Shown piece by piece: positions 1-10,022 of a stretch of 36,556 nucleotides of DNA. Under the pieces are notes generated by a model, which saw nothing but the letters and a program-made list of their open reading frames with translations, had not been told where the DNA came from and did not search any database. Position 1 is the first letter of the stretch. Every line of letters starts with the position of its first letter. Source of the DNA: Salinisphaera orenii subsp. halophila YIM 95161 (GTDB taxonomy: Bacteria; Pseudomonadota; Gammaproteobacteria; Nevskiales; Salinisphaeraceae); NCBI RefSeq assembly GCF_003732545.1, contig NZ_AYKF01000081.1, positions 1 to 36,556 on the forward strand, given 5' to 3'. The translations under genes and the position numbers were made by a program.

Positions 1-1137
1 CTCGAGCATCCGGAACGCGGACAGGTCGAGGCCGAGATGGTCGTCGGCGCTCATGTTGAACTCGCCGGTCACGCCCATCAGGCCGCTGGTCTGTTCGATG
101 GCGTCGCGCACGGCGGCCTTGTCCGTGGTACCGGCGCGTTCGATGGCGTCGATCGCAATCATCAGCGCATCGTAGGCATAGCCGCCGAAGGTGGATACCG
201 ACTCGTCGAAGGTGGCCTCGTATTCATCGGCGTAGCCGGTCACGACGTCATGCTGCGGGTCGTCGGCGGGCAGCTGGTCGGCGATCTGCAGCGCGCCCGA
301 GGGCAGGCGTACACCGTTGGCGGCATCGCCGGCGAGCTCGATGTACTTGTCCGAAGCCACGCCGTGCGACTGGTAGAAGGGCATATCGATGCCGAGTTGG
401 GCGTAGTTGCGGGTCACGATCGCCGGGCCCTGGCCGAAGCCGAAGTTCAGGATCGCCTCGACGCCGTCGGTGCCGGCGATCTTGGTGAGCTGGGCGGTCA
501 TGTCGGTATCGTTCGGGCCGTAGGTTTCGTCAGCCACGATTTCGATATCGAAGTCGTCGATGACGGCCAGCGTCTGCTCGCGCCCGGACTTGCCAAAGCC
601 GCCGGAGCCCGAAATCAGGCCGATCTTGGTGAAGCCGCGCTCTTCCATGTCGGTCAGGATCTTGCGGGCGGCCATGCGGTCGGTATGCGGGGTCTTAAAT
701 ACCCACGGCTTGACCGGATCGATGATCGGGATCCCGCCAGCCAGCGAGATGAACGGAATACGCGCACGTTGGACCAGTGGAATCGCCGCCATGGTCGCGC
801 CGGTGGTTGTGCCTCCGATCAGGATATCGACCTGGTCGGAGCTGATCAGGCGCTTGGCGAAGGTTCGAGCGTCTCCGGCGTCCCCGGCGTCGTCGTAGTG
901 CACCAGTTCCAGCGGCCGGCCGAGTACGCCGCCGTCATCGTTGATGCGCTCGACCCAGTGCTCGAGGGTCTTGAGTTCCGGATCTCCCAGGAACGACGCC
1001 GGACCGGTCACGGCCAGAAAGCTGCCAATCCGGATCGGTTCCTCGTCGGCCGCGGAGGCCGCCGTGGTCGTGGTGAGTGTGGCGATCGCAACGATCGCCA
1101 AGAGCGCGCCGAAACGGCGCAGGGTGTACTTCAACAT
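1..1137 (-). CDS. livK: ABC transporter periplasmic substrate-binding protein (LivK-type), C-terminus cut by window edge
   Basis: Periplasmic ligand-binding protein for the LivHMGF permease encoded upstream in the same direction. The minus-strand frame opens with ATG at 1137, preceded by GGGAG (1145-1149, spacing 7). It begins with a typical Sec signal peptide: a basic start (MLKYTLRR), a hydrophobic stretch and an AASA cleavage region near residue 29. The mature part starts IRIGSFLAVTGPASFLG, the usual opening of family 5 branched-chain amino acid/amide/aromatic binding proteins, and contains GGTTTGATMAAIPLV typical of the fold. 379 codons are open to base 1 without a stop, so only a short tail is missing. 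LivK is last in the operon. The ligand is unknown; its position beside paaX suggests phenylacetate, phenylalanine or another aromatic compound rather than leucine, but that is inference. Confidence 0.88.
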   Translation of the reverse strand, partial: MLKYTLRRFGALLAIVAIATLTTTTAASAADEEPIRIGSFLAVTGPASFLGDPELKTLEHWVERINDDGGVLGRPLELVHYDDAGDAGDARTFAKRLISSDQVDILIGGTTTGATMAAIPLVQRARIPFISLAGGIPIIDPVKPWVFKTPHTDRMAARKILTDMEERGFTKIGLISGSGGFGKSGREQTLAVIDDFDIEIVADETYGPNDTDMTAQLTKIAGTDGVEAILNFGFGQGPAIVTRNYAQLGIDMPFYQSHGVASDKYIELAGDAANGVRLPSGALQIADQLPADDPQHDVVTGYADEYEATFDESVSTFGGYAYDALMIAIDAIERAGTTDKAAVRDAIEQTSGLMGVTGEFNMSADDHLGLDLSAFRMLE

Positions 1138-1186
1138 GGTCTGTCTCCCTCGCGTGGGTGTGGTCTTGTTATGGAATATCGATGGA

Positions 1187-2675
<1,489 letters not shown>

Positions 2676-2679
<4 letters not shown>

Positions 2680-3620
2680 CGCAGGAACCGTCCGATCAGC
2701 GTGCGCAACGAGGGCACCAGTCCGCGCGGCATGAAGATAATCACCGCCATGAGTACGGCGCCGAACACCACCATCTCGAGTTCGTCGAAGCCGGTGAGCA
2801 GCTGCGGCAGCAGGGTGAGTACGAGCGCGCCGACGATGGCGCCGAAGGTCGAGGCCATGCCACCGAGCACGACCATGGTCACGAACTCGATCGAGCGCAT
2901 GAAGCCGCCCAGATCCGGGGTGATGAAGCCGGAATAGTGTGCGGTGAGCGCGCCGGTAAGAGCGGCGAACACCGCCGACACCACGAAGATCAGCACCTTG
3001 TAGCGGGTGGTGTTCACGCCGGCGACCTGGGCCGCGACGTCGGAGCCGTGGACCGCGCGCAGCGCGCGCCCGACCGGAGAATCGATGAGGTTGAGCGCGA
3101 GCCACACCGCGAGCACCAGCAGCGCGGCCATGAGGGCATACCAGTAGGCTTCGCCGAACAGCTGCCAGCCCAGGATCTCGATGGGCGGCACGATCATGCC
3201 GTCCGGGCCGCCGGTCAGCCAGCCCTCGGTGCGCAGCACGATGGTGATGAGGATGCCCAGCCCGAGTGTGGCCATGGCTAGATAATGGCCGGACAGGCGC
3301 AGGATCGGGCGCGCCACGGCAAAGGCCAGTACGGCCACGACCACCAGCGCCATGGGGATCGACAGCAGCGTGTGCCAGCCGTAGTGCGCACTCAGAATGC
3401 CGGTTACATAGGCGCCGAGCCCGAAGAAGCCGGCATGGCCGAGACTGACCTGACCGGCATAGCCGACCAGCAGGTTGAGCCCGACGGCGACGATCGCGTT
3501 GATCAGCACATGGATCGCGATGTCGTAGTGGTAAGGGTTGCCGAAGCCGAGCGGGGCGAGCGCGAGCACCACGGCGAGCAGCAGCAGTCCGGCGCGACCG
3601 GAGAGGATCCAGTTACGCAT
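2676..3620 (-). CDS. livM: ABC transporter permease LivM
   Basis: Inner-membrane permease, 314 aa, with about eight to ten hydrophobic segments. It carries the LivM hallmark LNLLVGYAGQVSLGHAGFFGLGAYV near residues 45-70 (family knowledge: this motif marks branched-chain permeases) and a late ...GGMASTFGAIVGALVLTLLPQLL segment before a FMPRGL end typical of LivM. The start is ATG at 3618-3620, two bases after the livH stop; an upstream extension of the frame lies within livH and was rejected. Forms the transmembrane pore together with LivH. Confidence 0.92.
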
Positions 3621-3621
3621 A

Positions 3622-4497
3622 TCAGACCCGGGCCGTCGACTTGGCGCCGAACAGACCGCCGGGCATGAAGAACAGCACCAGCAGTACCAGCACGAAGGGC
3701 ACGGCGTCCTTGTAGTCGGAGGACACATAACCGGCGGTCATGGCTTCCATCAGGCCGAGCAGCAGGCCACCCGCCACGGCGCCAAAGGCGCTGCCGAGCC
3801 CGCCCAGCACCGCGGCCACGAAGCCCTTGAGGCCGAGCATGATGCCGATGTCGTAGCTGGTCAGCGTGATCGGCGCGGCCATGACGCCCGCGATCGCGCC
3901 GAGTGCCGCAGACAGCGCGAACGCCAGCAGCAGCACGAAACGCGGGCTGATGCCCACCATCTGGGCGGCGTCCTTGTTGGCGGCGACCGCGAGCATGGCC
4001 TTGCCGCTGAGCGTGCGCTCGAAGAACCAGGCCAGCAGACAGACCAGGATCAGCATCGAACCGAGCACCCACAGGCTCTGCGGCAGCAGGGTGGCGCCCA
4101 GTATATTGATGGGTTCGTCGCCGCTGAATGCCGGCACCGCGTGGTAGGACTTGCCCCAGAAATACTGGGCCAGACCGCGCAGGAACAGCGATGCCCCGAT
4201 GGTAATGATGATCAGCGGGATCGTGTCGGCCTGGCCGGCGCGCTCGATGGCGAACTTCTCGATCGCCATACCGGCGATCACCGCGAGCGCCACCGCGGCC
4301 GCGATCGCCAGCAGCAGCGGCATGCCGGCGGCCGCGAACATCACCGTCCCCATGCCGCCGATCATCAGGAACTCGCCCTGCGCGAAATTGATGACGTGGC
4401 TGGCGTTGTAGATGATCGTGAACCCGAGTGCGACCAGTGCAAAGGTCGCGCCGGTGGTCAGTCCCGAGAACAGGAATTGCAGAAAATCGCTGAGCAT
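3622..4497 (-). CDS. livH: ABC transporter permease LivH
   Basis: Inner-membrane permease, 291 aa, first gene of the livHMGFK operon. Recognised by the LivH opening (SGLTTGATFALVALGFTIIY) and the NFAQGEFLMIGG motif near residues 36-48, plus the GGLGSAFGAVAGGLLLGLMEAM segment before the C-terminal helix and FMPGGLFG end. The ATG at 4495-4497 fits family length but has no good ribosome-binding site directly in front; a strong AGGAGG sits much further upstream (4551-4556 on the plus axis). No in-frame alternative start codon lies between. Divergent from paaX across a 349-bp promoter region. Confidence 0.92.
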   Translation of the reverse strand: MLSDFLQFLFSGLTTGATFALVALGFTIIYNASHVINFAQGEFLMIGGMGTVMFAAAGMPLLLAIAAAVALAVIAGMAIEKFAIERAGQADTIPLIIITIGASLFLRGLAQYFWGKSYHAVPAFSGDEPINILGATLLPQSLWVLGSMLILVCLLAWFFERTLSGKAMLAVAANKDAAQMVGISPRFVLLLAFALSAALGAIAGVMAAPITLTSYDIGIMLGLKGFVAAVLGGLGSAFGAVAGGLLLGLMEAMTAGYVSSDYKDAVPFVLVLLVLFFMPGGLFGAKSTARV

Positions 4498-4846
4498 GAT
4501 GGCAGCGTCGCGGGCCCGGCCAGGGCGGCCCCTGCGGGCAACGACTCTCTCCTCCTTCGCATTCGCTCTGTATCGAGCGATCCTTGTGTATCGTTATTGC
4601 TTGACGCGCCAACGCTGATCTATACAGCTAGTTTTTCAACTATCTGTTAAATATGATTTCTATTGGTTTGCAGCCCCGTATCCGGGGTGTGTTTGACGCC
4701 TCATTAAGTGATACATCTACATGCGCTAAACGGATAAATCAAGTATCGCTTGCATGCTGCACCGGCTTGACTCGGCCCTGCTGTCGTCGTAAAAGCATCG
4801 CTCCGATGCGGTTTCGTTTTCCTGTCCCCACTACCGGAGAATCCAG
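4498..4846. promoter_or_regulatory. Divergent livH/paaX control region with repeated GATAC/GTATC boxes
   Basis: 349 bp between the divergent livH and paaX genes, visibly richer in A+T than its flanks (4600-4745). It holds five GTATC/GATAC pentamers: TGTATCG at 4569-4575 and 4587-4593 (18 bp apart, on the livH side), GTATC at 4678-4682 inside a CCCCG/CGGGG hairpin (4674-4687), TGATACA at 4709-4715 and GTATC at 4743-4747. The last two form an inverted pair 28 bp apart, and a similar pair (27 bp) sits in front of paaA. By position these are candidate operators for PaaX acting on itself and perhaps on the liv operon. A possible paaX -35 is TTGACG at 4693-4698 with a weak -10 (TCTACA) at 4716-4721. 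No gene seen here. Confidence 0.5.
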
Positions 4847-5767
4847 TTGGCGCGCGACCGACCGATCGACACACTCATAGAAGAGTTCTGCCATCGGCGC
4901 TCTCTCCGAGCCACTTCGCTGATCATTTCGGTCTATGGCGATGCCATCGCCCCGCGTGGCGGCACCGTCTGGCTGGGCAGTCTGATCCGTCTGTTGGCGC
5001 CGCTGGGATTGAACGAGCGGCTGGTGCGCACGTCCGTATATCGCCTGTCGAAGGAGGGCTGGCTCAGTTCGGAGCAGATCGGGCGGCGCAGCTACTACAG
5101 CCTGACCCGGGCGGGTTGGCGCAGCTTCGAGCGTGCCTACGAGCGGGTCTACAGCGAGCCGCGAGTGTCCTGGGATGGCGAATGGACGCTCGTGCTGACC
5201 GCCGGTGTGCCGCAGCGCAAGCGCGACCCGCTGCGCAAGGAGCTGCGCACGCTCGGCTTTGGTGCCTTCTCCGTTGATGTGATGGCACATCCGCTCCCGC
5301 CCACCGCGGCGCTCACGTCCGTGCTCCAGGATCTCGACGTCCAGCGCCGCGTGGTGCTCATGCGTGCGCGCAATGAAGGGCTGCCGACGTCCGCGCCACT
5401 CAATCGGCTCGTACGCGAATGCTGGGACCTTGAGGCGCTCGGCGTGCAGTACGCGGCGTTTCTGGAGCGATTCCGGCCCGTCTGGCGTGCGGTGCAGGAC
5501 AACGACGCCCTCGACCCGCAGGCCGCGTTTCTGGTGCGCACGCTGCTGATTCATGAGATACGCCGCCTGCTGCTGCGTGACCCTCAACTGCCCGATGACG
5601 TGCTGCCGGGTGATTGGCACGGTTCGGCCGCACGCTTGTTGTGCCGCAATCTCTACCGCGCGATCTGTGCTCCCGCCGAAGCATATCTCGGCGAGGTGCT
5701 GGAGACCGCGGAGGGCCCGCTGCCCGAGCCGGCGGCCTATTTCTACGAGCGTTTCGGCGGGCTGTAG
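4847..5767 (+). CDS. paaX: PaaX-type transcriptional repressor of phenylacetate catabolism
   Basis: 306 aa, the usual PaaX length. The N-terminal winged-helix region includes SLIISVYGDAIAPRGGTVWLGSLIRLLAPLGLNE and ERLVRTSVYRLSKEGWL (about residues 25-75), typical of PaaX, then a Cas2-like/PaaX central domain and the C-terminal ...LIHEIRRLLLRDPQLPDDVLPGDWHG...AR segment near 235-265, a strong family signature. Start is TTG at 4847 with GGAGA at 4836-4840 (spacing 6); no ATG or GTG suits the family alignment better. Known family role: repressor released by phenylacetyl-CoA. It lies directly upstream of paaA in the same direction and divergent from liv, so it probably controls paaA, itself and possibly the transporter. 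Confidence 0.93.
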   Translation: MARDRPIDTLIEEFCHRRSLRATSLIISVYGDAIAPRGGTVWLGSLIRLLAPLGLNERLVRTSVYRLSKEGWLSSEQIGRRSYYSLTRAGWRSFERAYERVYSEPRVSWDGEWTLVLTAGVPQRKRDPLRKELRTLGFGAFSVDVMAHPLPPTAALTSVLQDLDVQRRVVLMRARNEGLPTSAPLNRLVRECWDLEALGVQYAAFLERFRPVWRAVQDNDALDPQAAFLVRTLLIHEIRRLLLRDPQLPDDVLPGDWHGSAARLLCRNLYRAICAPAEAYLGEVLETAEGPLPEPAAYFYERFGGL

Positions 5768-6122
5768 GCGGGCCGCCTGTCACCGTCCGCGAGCCGATTC
5801 GTCGTCGCGGGTGATACAGCCGTTGATACAGGCCGCGGTTGCGGTGTCGCGTTATCCGGGCCGATCGACTGTTCCGGACCGGCGAGCCTGAACGTTCAAA
5901 GCCGTCATTTCATATATAAATCGTTAATAGACAGTTACGTGTGGCCCATGATGGGCTGCGTCGTGGATGGGGCGCGTTCGCTCAGCGATTTTCTATTTGA
6001 TACAAAAATCAACTTGGTATAGTGTCGCAAGTATCACGAATGGCAACAGGCGGGTTGCCGGCGCCGACAGGCGTGTATCGACACGATCAGCCATCCCACT
6101 GCCGGGATGAGGAGTGCCAAGG
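5768..6122 (+). promoter_or_regulatory. paaA leader and promoter with repeated TGATACA boxes and palindromes
   Basis: 355 bp between paaX and paaA with no gene. It contains five GATAC/GTATC pentamers: TGATACA at 5812-5818 and 5824-5830 (direct, 12 bp apart), TTGATACAA at 5997-6005, GTATCAC at 6031-6037, and TGTATCG at 6074-6080. It also holds a perfect palindrome TGAACGTTCA (5889-5898) and a small inverted repeat GCCCATGATGGGC (5944-5956). A-T-rich stretch at 5906-5935. The layout suggests repressor sites both upstream and across the paaA promoter. Confidence 0.5.
5997..6023 (+). promoter_or_regulatory. Candidate sigma-70 promoter of paaA
   Basis: TTGATA (5997-6002) and TATAGT (6018-6023) resemble -35 and -10 hexamers, though the 15-bp spacer is short. 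The GATAC half of the inverted pair overlaps the -35 and its GTATC partner (6031-6035) covers the expected start point, the arrangement expected for simple repression by PaaX. Position about 100 bp upstream of the paaA ATG. Confidence 0.4.
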
Positions 6123-7118
6123 ATGTATGCACAGAACGTAGACACGGGCGTGAAGAAGGTGCGCGGCGCCGACGAGATGTCCGCCGACGAGGCCGCCTTC
6201 CAGGCGCGTATCGACGAGGGCATCAAGATCGAGCCCAAGGACGAAATGCCGGCGGCCTATCGCAAGACGCTGATCCGCCAGATTTCGCAGCATGCGCATT
6301 CCGAGATCGTCGGTCAGCTGCCCGAAGGCAACTGGCTCACGCGCGCGCCCACGCTCGAGCGCAAGCTGATTCTGCTGGCCAAGGTGCAGGACGAGGCCGG
6401 CCACGGCCTGTATCTGTACAGCGCCGCGGAGACGCTGGGCGCCTCGCGTGACGACATGCAGGCCGATCTGCTGTCCGGCAAGGCCAAGTATTCGTCGATC
6501 TTCAACTACCCGACGCTGACCTGGGCGGATATCGGCGCCATCGGCTGGCTGGTGGACGGCGCGGCGATCATCAACCAGATTCCGATCTGTCGTTGTTCCT
6601 ATGGCCCGTATGCGCGCGCCATGGTGCGCGTGTGCAAGGAAGAGAGTTTCCACCAGCGCCAGGGCTTCGACATCATGCACACCCTGTGCAACGGCACCGA
6701 AGAACAAAAGGCCATGGCCCAGGACGCGCTCAACCGCTGGTGGTGGCCGTCGGTGATGATGCACGGCCCGCGTGACGGCGACTCGGTGAACACCGCCCAG
6801 TCCATGCAGTGGAAGATCAAGCTGTTCACGAACGATGCCCTGCGTCAGAAGTTCATCGACCAGACCGTGCCGCAGGCGGATTTCCTGGGCCTGACCATTC
6901 CCGATCCCGAACTCGAGTGGAACGAAGAGACGGGCCACTACGACTTCGGCGAGCCGGACTGGGACGAATTCTGGAACGTGCTCAAGGGCTATGGCCCCTG
7001 CAATCAGGAGCGCCTGCAGGCGCGTATCGACGCCGAGGAGGGCGGTGCCTGGGTACGCGAGGCCGCCGAGGCCTATGCCGAGAAACAGGCCGCCCGCAAG
7101 GCCGCAGCTGCGGCCTGA
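6123..7118 (+). CDS. paaA: Phenylacetyl-CoA 1,2-epoxidase subunit PaaA
   Basis: Catalytic di-iron subunit of the PaaABCE multicomponent oxygenase that epoxidises the aromatic ring of phenylacetyl-CoA. 331 aa from ATG 6123, which has GAGGAG at 6109-6114 (spacing 8); a GTG three codons upstream is less likely because it overlaps that site. Family motifs visible: [38 protein letters not shown] (iron-ligand helix ExxH), the [10 protein letters not shown] helix with a second E/H pair, and [11 protein letters not shown]. First of five closely packed genes paaABCDE; the [10 protein letters not shown]-like Ala/Lys-rich tail is unremarkable. Confidence 0.96.
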   Translation: MYAQNVDTGVKKVRGADEMSADEAAFQARIDEGIKIEPKDEMPAAYRKTLIRQISQHAHSEIVGQLPEGNWLTRAPTLERKLILLAKVQDEAGHGLYLYSAAETLGASRDDMQADLLSGKAKYSSIFNYPTLTWADIGAIGWLVDGAAIINQIPICRCSYGPYARAMVRVCKEESFHQRQGFDIMHTLCNGTEEQKAMAQDALNRWWWPSVMMHGPRDGDSVNTAQSMQWKIKLFTNDALRQKFIDQTVPQADFLGLTIPDPELEWNEETGHYDFGEPDWDEFWNVLKGYGPCNQERLQARIDAEEGGAWVREAAEAYAEKQAARKAAAAA

Positions 7119-7143
7119 TCGGTCGCGTCCGGGAGAACCAGCG

Positions 7144-7437
7144 ATGAGCGAAAACAGCAAGAAATGGCCGCTGTGGGAGATCTTCATCCGCAGCCAGCAC
7201 GGCCTGTCGCACAAGCATGTCGGTAGCCTGCACGCGCCGGATGCCGAGATGGCGATCAAGAACGCGCGCGATGTCTATACGCGCCGTAACGAAGGCGTGA
7301 GCATCTGGGTGCTGCCGGCGGAGCAGATCACGGCCAGCAGCCCGGGCGACCGCGAGCCGCTCTACGAGCCGGCCCGCAGCAAGATCTATCGCCACCCGAC
7401 GTTCTTCCCGATGCCGGAAGGCGTCGACCATATCTAG
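7144..7437 (+). CDS. paaB: Phenylacetyl-CoA 1,2-epoxidase subunit PaaB
   Basis: 97-aa small subunit of the ring-epoxidase complex. Recognised by WPLWEIFIRSQHGLSHKHVGSLHAPDAEMAI and NARDVYTRRNEGVSIWVLP, which are diagnostic for PaaB. Start ATG 7144 follows GGGAGAA (7131-7137). It lies 25 bp after paaA and 10 bp before paaC. Family knowledge: PaaB is needed for complex assembly and full activity but carries no known cofactor. Confidence 0.95.
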   Translation: MSENSKKWPLWEIFIRSQHGLSHKHVGSLHAPDAEMAIKNARDVYTRRNEGVSIWVLPAEQITASSPGDREPLYEPARSKIYRHPTFFPMPEGVDHI

Positions 7438-7447
7438 GCGGTGCGCG

Positions 7448-8218
7448 ATGACTGAAGCCCCAAACATGGATAACGCCCGCTACGAATATCTGCTCCAGCT
7501 CGGCGACAGCGATCTGATCCTGGGCCAGCGCCTGGCCGCGCTATGCGGCCACGGCCCGGCGCTGGAAGAAGATATCGCGATGACCAACGTGGCACTGGAT
7601 CTGATCGGCCAGGCACGGTTCTGGCTGTCCTATGCCGCCGAGCTCAAAGGCGAGGACGCCGACGAGGACACGCTCGCCTTCCTGCGCGATGCGCCCGCTT
7701 ATCGCAACCTGCTGCTGGTCGAACAGCCCAACGGCGACTATGGCCAGACCATCGTGCGCCAGTGCTTCTATGACGTCTGGCATTTCTTCGTGCTGCAGGC
7801 GTTGATGCAGTCCACCGACACGCGCATCGCCGATATCGCCGCCAAGTCGATCAAGGAGGTGCAGTACCACGTCGAGCGCAGCGGCGACTGGGTCGTGCGT
7901 CTGGGCGACGGTACCGAGGAAAGCCATCGCCGTACCCAGGCCGCGGTCGACAAGCTCTGGCGCTTCACCGGTGAGATGTTTCGCAGCTCCGAAGCCGAGC
8001 AGGCGTTGATCGAATCCGGCGTGGCCGTGGACGTGGCCACCCTCTACGAACCCTGGCACGCGCATATGCAGGCCCTGTTCGAAGAGGCCACGCTCACCCT
8101 GCCGGGCGATCAGCCCATGCAGACCGGCGGCAAGGCCGGCGAGCACACCGAGCATCTGGGCTATGTGCTGGCCGAAATGCAGCACCTGCAGCGCGCCTAT
8201 CCCGGCGCGCGCTGGTAG
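7448..8218 (+). CDS. paaC: Phenylacetyl-CoA 1,2-epoxidase subunit PaaC
   Basis: Structural partner of PaaA in the epoxidase, 256 aa. Motifs: YLLQLGDSDLILGQRLAALCGHGP, EEDIAMTNVALDLIGQAR, then LLLVEQPNGDYGQTIVRQCFYDVWHFFVLQAL and IKEVQYHVERSGDWVVRLGDGTEESHRR, all typical of PaaC ferritin-like helices. A second ATG six codons in (7466) is an equally possible start, since no strong ribosome-binding site precedes 7448. Tightly spaced between paaB and paaD. Confidence 0.95.
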   Translation: MTEAPNMDNARYEYLLQLGDSDLILGQRLAALCGHGPALEEDIAMTNVALDLIGQARFWLSYAAELKGEDADEDTLAFLRDAPAYRNLLLVEQPNGDYGQTIVRQCFYDVWHFFVLQALMQSTDTRIADIAAKSIKEVQYHVERSGDWVVRLGDGTEESHRRTQAAVDKLWRFTGEMFRSSEAEQALIESGVAVDVATLYEPWHAHMQALFEEATLTLPGDQPMQTGGKAGEHTEHLGYVLAEMQHLQRAYPGARW

Positions 8219-8241
8219 GCGCAGACCACGGAGGTGTCGTC

Positions 8242-8769
8242 ATGAGCGTGACCGAACAGACCCGTTTCGAGACCCACGACGTCTGGCAGTGGCTCGACGC
8301 CGTGCCGGACCCGGAGATTCCGGTGGTGTCGGTGATCGATCTCGGCATCGTGCGCGATGTGCGCTTCGAGGACGACCAGCTCGTGGTCACCATCACGCCG
8401 ACCTATTCCGGCTGCCCGGCGATGCAGGTCATCGAGGACAACATTCTCGGTGCGCTGCGCGAGCACGGCGTCGAGGATGCACGCCTCGACGTGCAGCTCT
8501 CGCCGGCCTGGACCACGGACTGGATGAGCGAGCGTGGCAAGGAGAATCTGCGCGGCTACGGCATCGCGCCGCCCGGCGAAACCGGCGGTGCCCAGGTCAT
8601 CGATATCAGTCGCATCACGCGCAACGGCCGCAACGTTGTGCCCCAGACCTGTCCGCACTGCGGCTCGAAGCACACCGAGCGGGTCAGCGAGTTCGGCTCC
8701 ACGCCCTGCAAGGCGCTGCACCGCTGTCTCGACTGCCAAGAGCCGTTCGACTATTTCAAACCCTTTTGA
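8242..8769 (+). CDS. paaD: Phenylacetate pathway maturation protein PaaD
   Basis: 175 aa. The N-terminal part is an MIP18/DUF59-like domain (WLDAVPDPEIPVVSVIDLGI, TPTYSGCPAMQVIE with the reactive-Cys motif) and the C-terminal part is a four-Cys zinc-ribbon-like module (TCPHCGSKH ... CLDCQEPF). PaaD is known to be needed for the Paa epoxidase in vivo and is thought to help Fe-S assembly, probably of PaaE; it is not a stable part of the enzyme. A ribosome-binding site GGAGG (8230-8234) precedes ATG 8242. Confidence 0.94.
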   Translation: MSVTEQTRFETHDVWQWLDAVPDPEIPVVSVIDLGIVRDVRFEDDQLVVTITPTYSGCPAMQVIEDNILGALREHGVEDARLDVQLSPAWTTDWMSERGKENLRGYGIAPPGETGGAQVIDISRITRNGRNVVPQTCPHCGSKHTERVSEFGSTPCKALHRCLDCQEPFDYFKPF

Positions 8770-8830
8770 ACAGGGCCGGCGGCGCGCGTAGCGCGGCCGC
8801 GGCTTCGAATAAAACGCAGGTTCCAATCGC

Positions 8831-9910
8831 ATGCCGCAATTTCATTCTCTGCCCGTGAGCGCCGTCGAGCGCCACAACCGCGATGCGGTCGTGGTCTCCT
8901 TCGACGTGCCGGACGAACTGCGCGACACCTTTGCCTATACCCAGGGCCAGTACCTGACCCTGCGCACCGAGATCGACGGCGAGGAAGTCCGCCGGTCCTA
9001 TTCGGTGTGTTCGGCGGTACAGGACGAACAGCTGCGGGTCGCGATCAAGCGCGTGGCGGGCGGCCAGTTCTCGAACTGGGCCAACGACAAATTAGCGCCG
9101 GGCCAGGCGATCGAGGTCATGCCGCCGTCCGGGCGCTTCAATTTTCCGCTGGCCGAAGACAACGACAAGCACTATGTCGCCTTCGGCGCGGGCAGTGGCA
9201 TCACGCCGTTGCTATCGATCATCAAGACCACGCTCATGACCGAGCCGAACAGCCGGTTCACGCTGTTCTACGGCAACCGCGCCTCGGGCAGCGTGCTGTT
9301 TCGCCAGGAGTTGGCCGACCTGAAGGACCGCTATCTCGGGCGCTTCAATCTGGTCTATATCATGAGCCGCGAACAGCTCGATATCGATCTGTTCAACGGC
9401 CGGATCGACCGCGCCAAGGTCGAACAGCTGCTCACGCACTGGATCGACCCGGCGGATATCGACGGCGCGTTCGTGTGCGGGCCGCTCGACATGATGGAAG
9501 AAGCCCGCGACGTGCTCATCGAGCACGGCGTGGCCAAGGACGCCATCAAGATGGAAGTCTTCGCGGCCACCAAGTCCGCGGCCAAGGCGCGCGCGAACGC
9601 GCCGGTGGTCACCGATGCCACCGATCGCGCCAAGGTACGCGTGGTCCTGGACGGGCGCACGCTTGAATACGATCTGGCCCGCGGCCAGGAGAACCTGCTC
9701 GACGCCGCGCTCGAACATTCCATCGAGCTGCCGTATTCCTGCAAATCCGGCGTGTGCTCGACTTGTCGCTGCAAGCTCGTAGAAGGCGAGGTCGACATGG
9801 ACACCAACTTCGCGCTCGAGGATTACGAAGTCGAACGCGGCTTCATCCTCAGCTGCCAGAGTTTTCCGGTGACCGACAGCGTGGTTATCGATTTCGACGC
9901 CGAAACATAA
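8831..9910 (+). CDS. paaE: Phenylacetyl-CoA epoxidase reductase subunit PaaE
   Basis: Electron-transfer subunit passing electrons from NADPH to PaaA. 359 aa with three modules: FAD-binding barrel (RRSYSVCSA, FSNWANDKL), nucleotide-binding fold (YVAFGAGSGITPLLSIIK, FVCGPLDMM) and a C-terminal plant-type [2Fe-2S] ferredoxin with Cys304, Cys309, Cys312 and Cys342 (YSCKSGVCSTC ... LSCQS). It sits 61 bp after paaD. A 112-bp gap with a dispersed repeat separates it from paaZ, but the direction suggests one operon. Confidence 0.95.
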   Translation: MPQFHSLPVSAVERHNRDAVVVSFDVPDELRDTFAYTQGQYLTLRTEIDGEEVRRSYSVCSAVQDEQLRVAIKRVAGGQFSNWANDKLAPGQAIEVMPPSGRFNFPLAEDNDKHYVAFGAGSGITPLLSIIKTTLMTEPNSRFTLFYGNRASGSVLFRQELADLKDRYLGRFNLVYIMSREQLDIDLFNGRIDRAKVEQLLTHWIDPADIDGAFVCGPLDMMEEARDVLIEHGVAKDAIKMEVFAATKSAAKARANAPVVTDATDRAKVRVVLDGRTLEYDLARGQENLLDAALEHSIELPYSCKSGVCSTCRCKLVEGEVDMDTNFALEDYEVERGFILSCQSFPVTDSVVIDFDAET

Positions 9911-9930
9911 GCGGATGCCGATACCGCGAC

Positions 9931-9957
9931 TGCGCTCGCGACGTTTTGTAAACACCC
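9931..9957 (+). repeat. Dispersed repeat copy 1, ending ACGTTTTGTAAACACCC
   Basis: A 27-bp block between paaE and paaZ that recurs at 12197-12223 between paaZ and paaG with 26 of 27 bases the same. The shared core includes TGCGCTCGC followed by ACGTTTTGTAAACACCC. It is outside any gene. Only this end of the element is visible here; no matching inverted arm is seen on the left, unlike the copy before paaG. Confidence 0.75.
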
Positions 9958-10022
9958 GCTGAGCGCGCCTTAAAAGATATTTCGCGGCACCGCGAGCCGC
10001 ACACGATTCGAGGAGAACAGCC

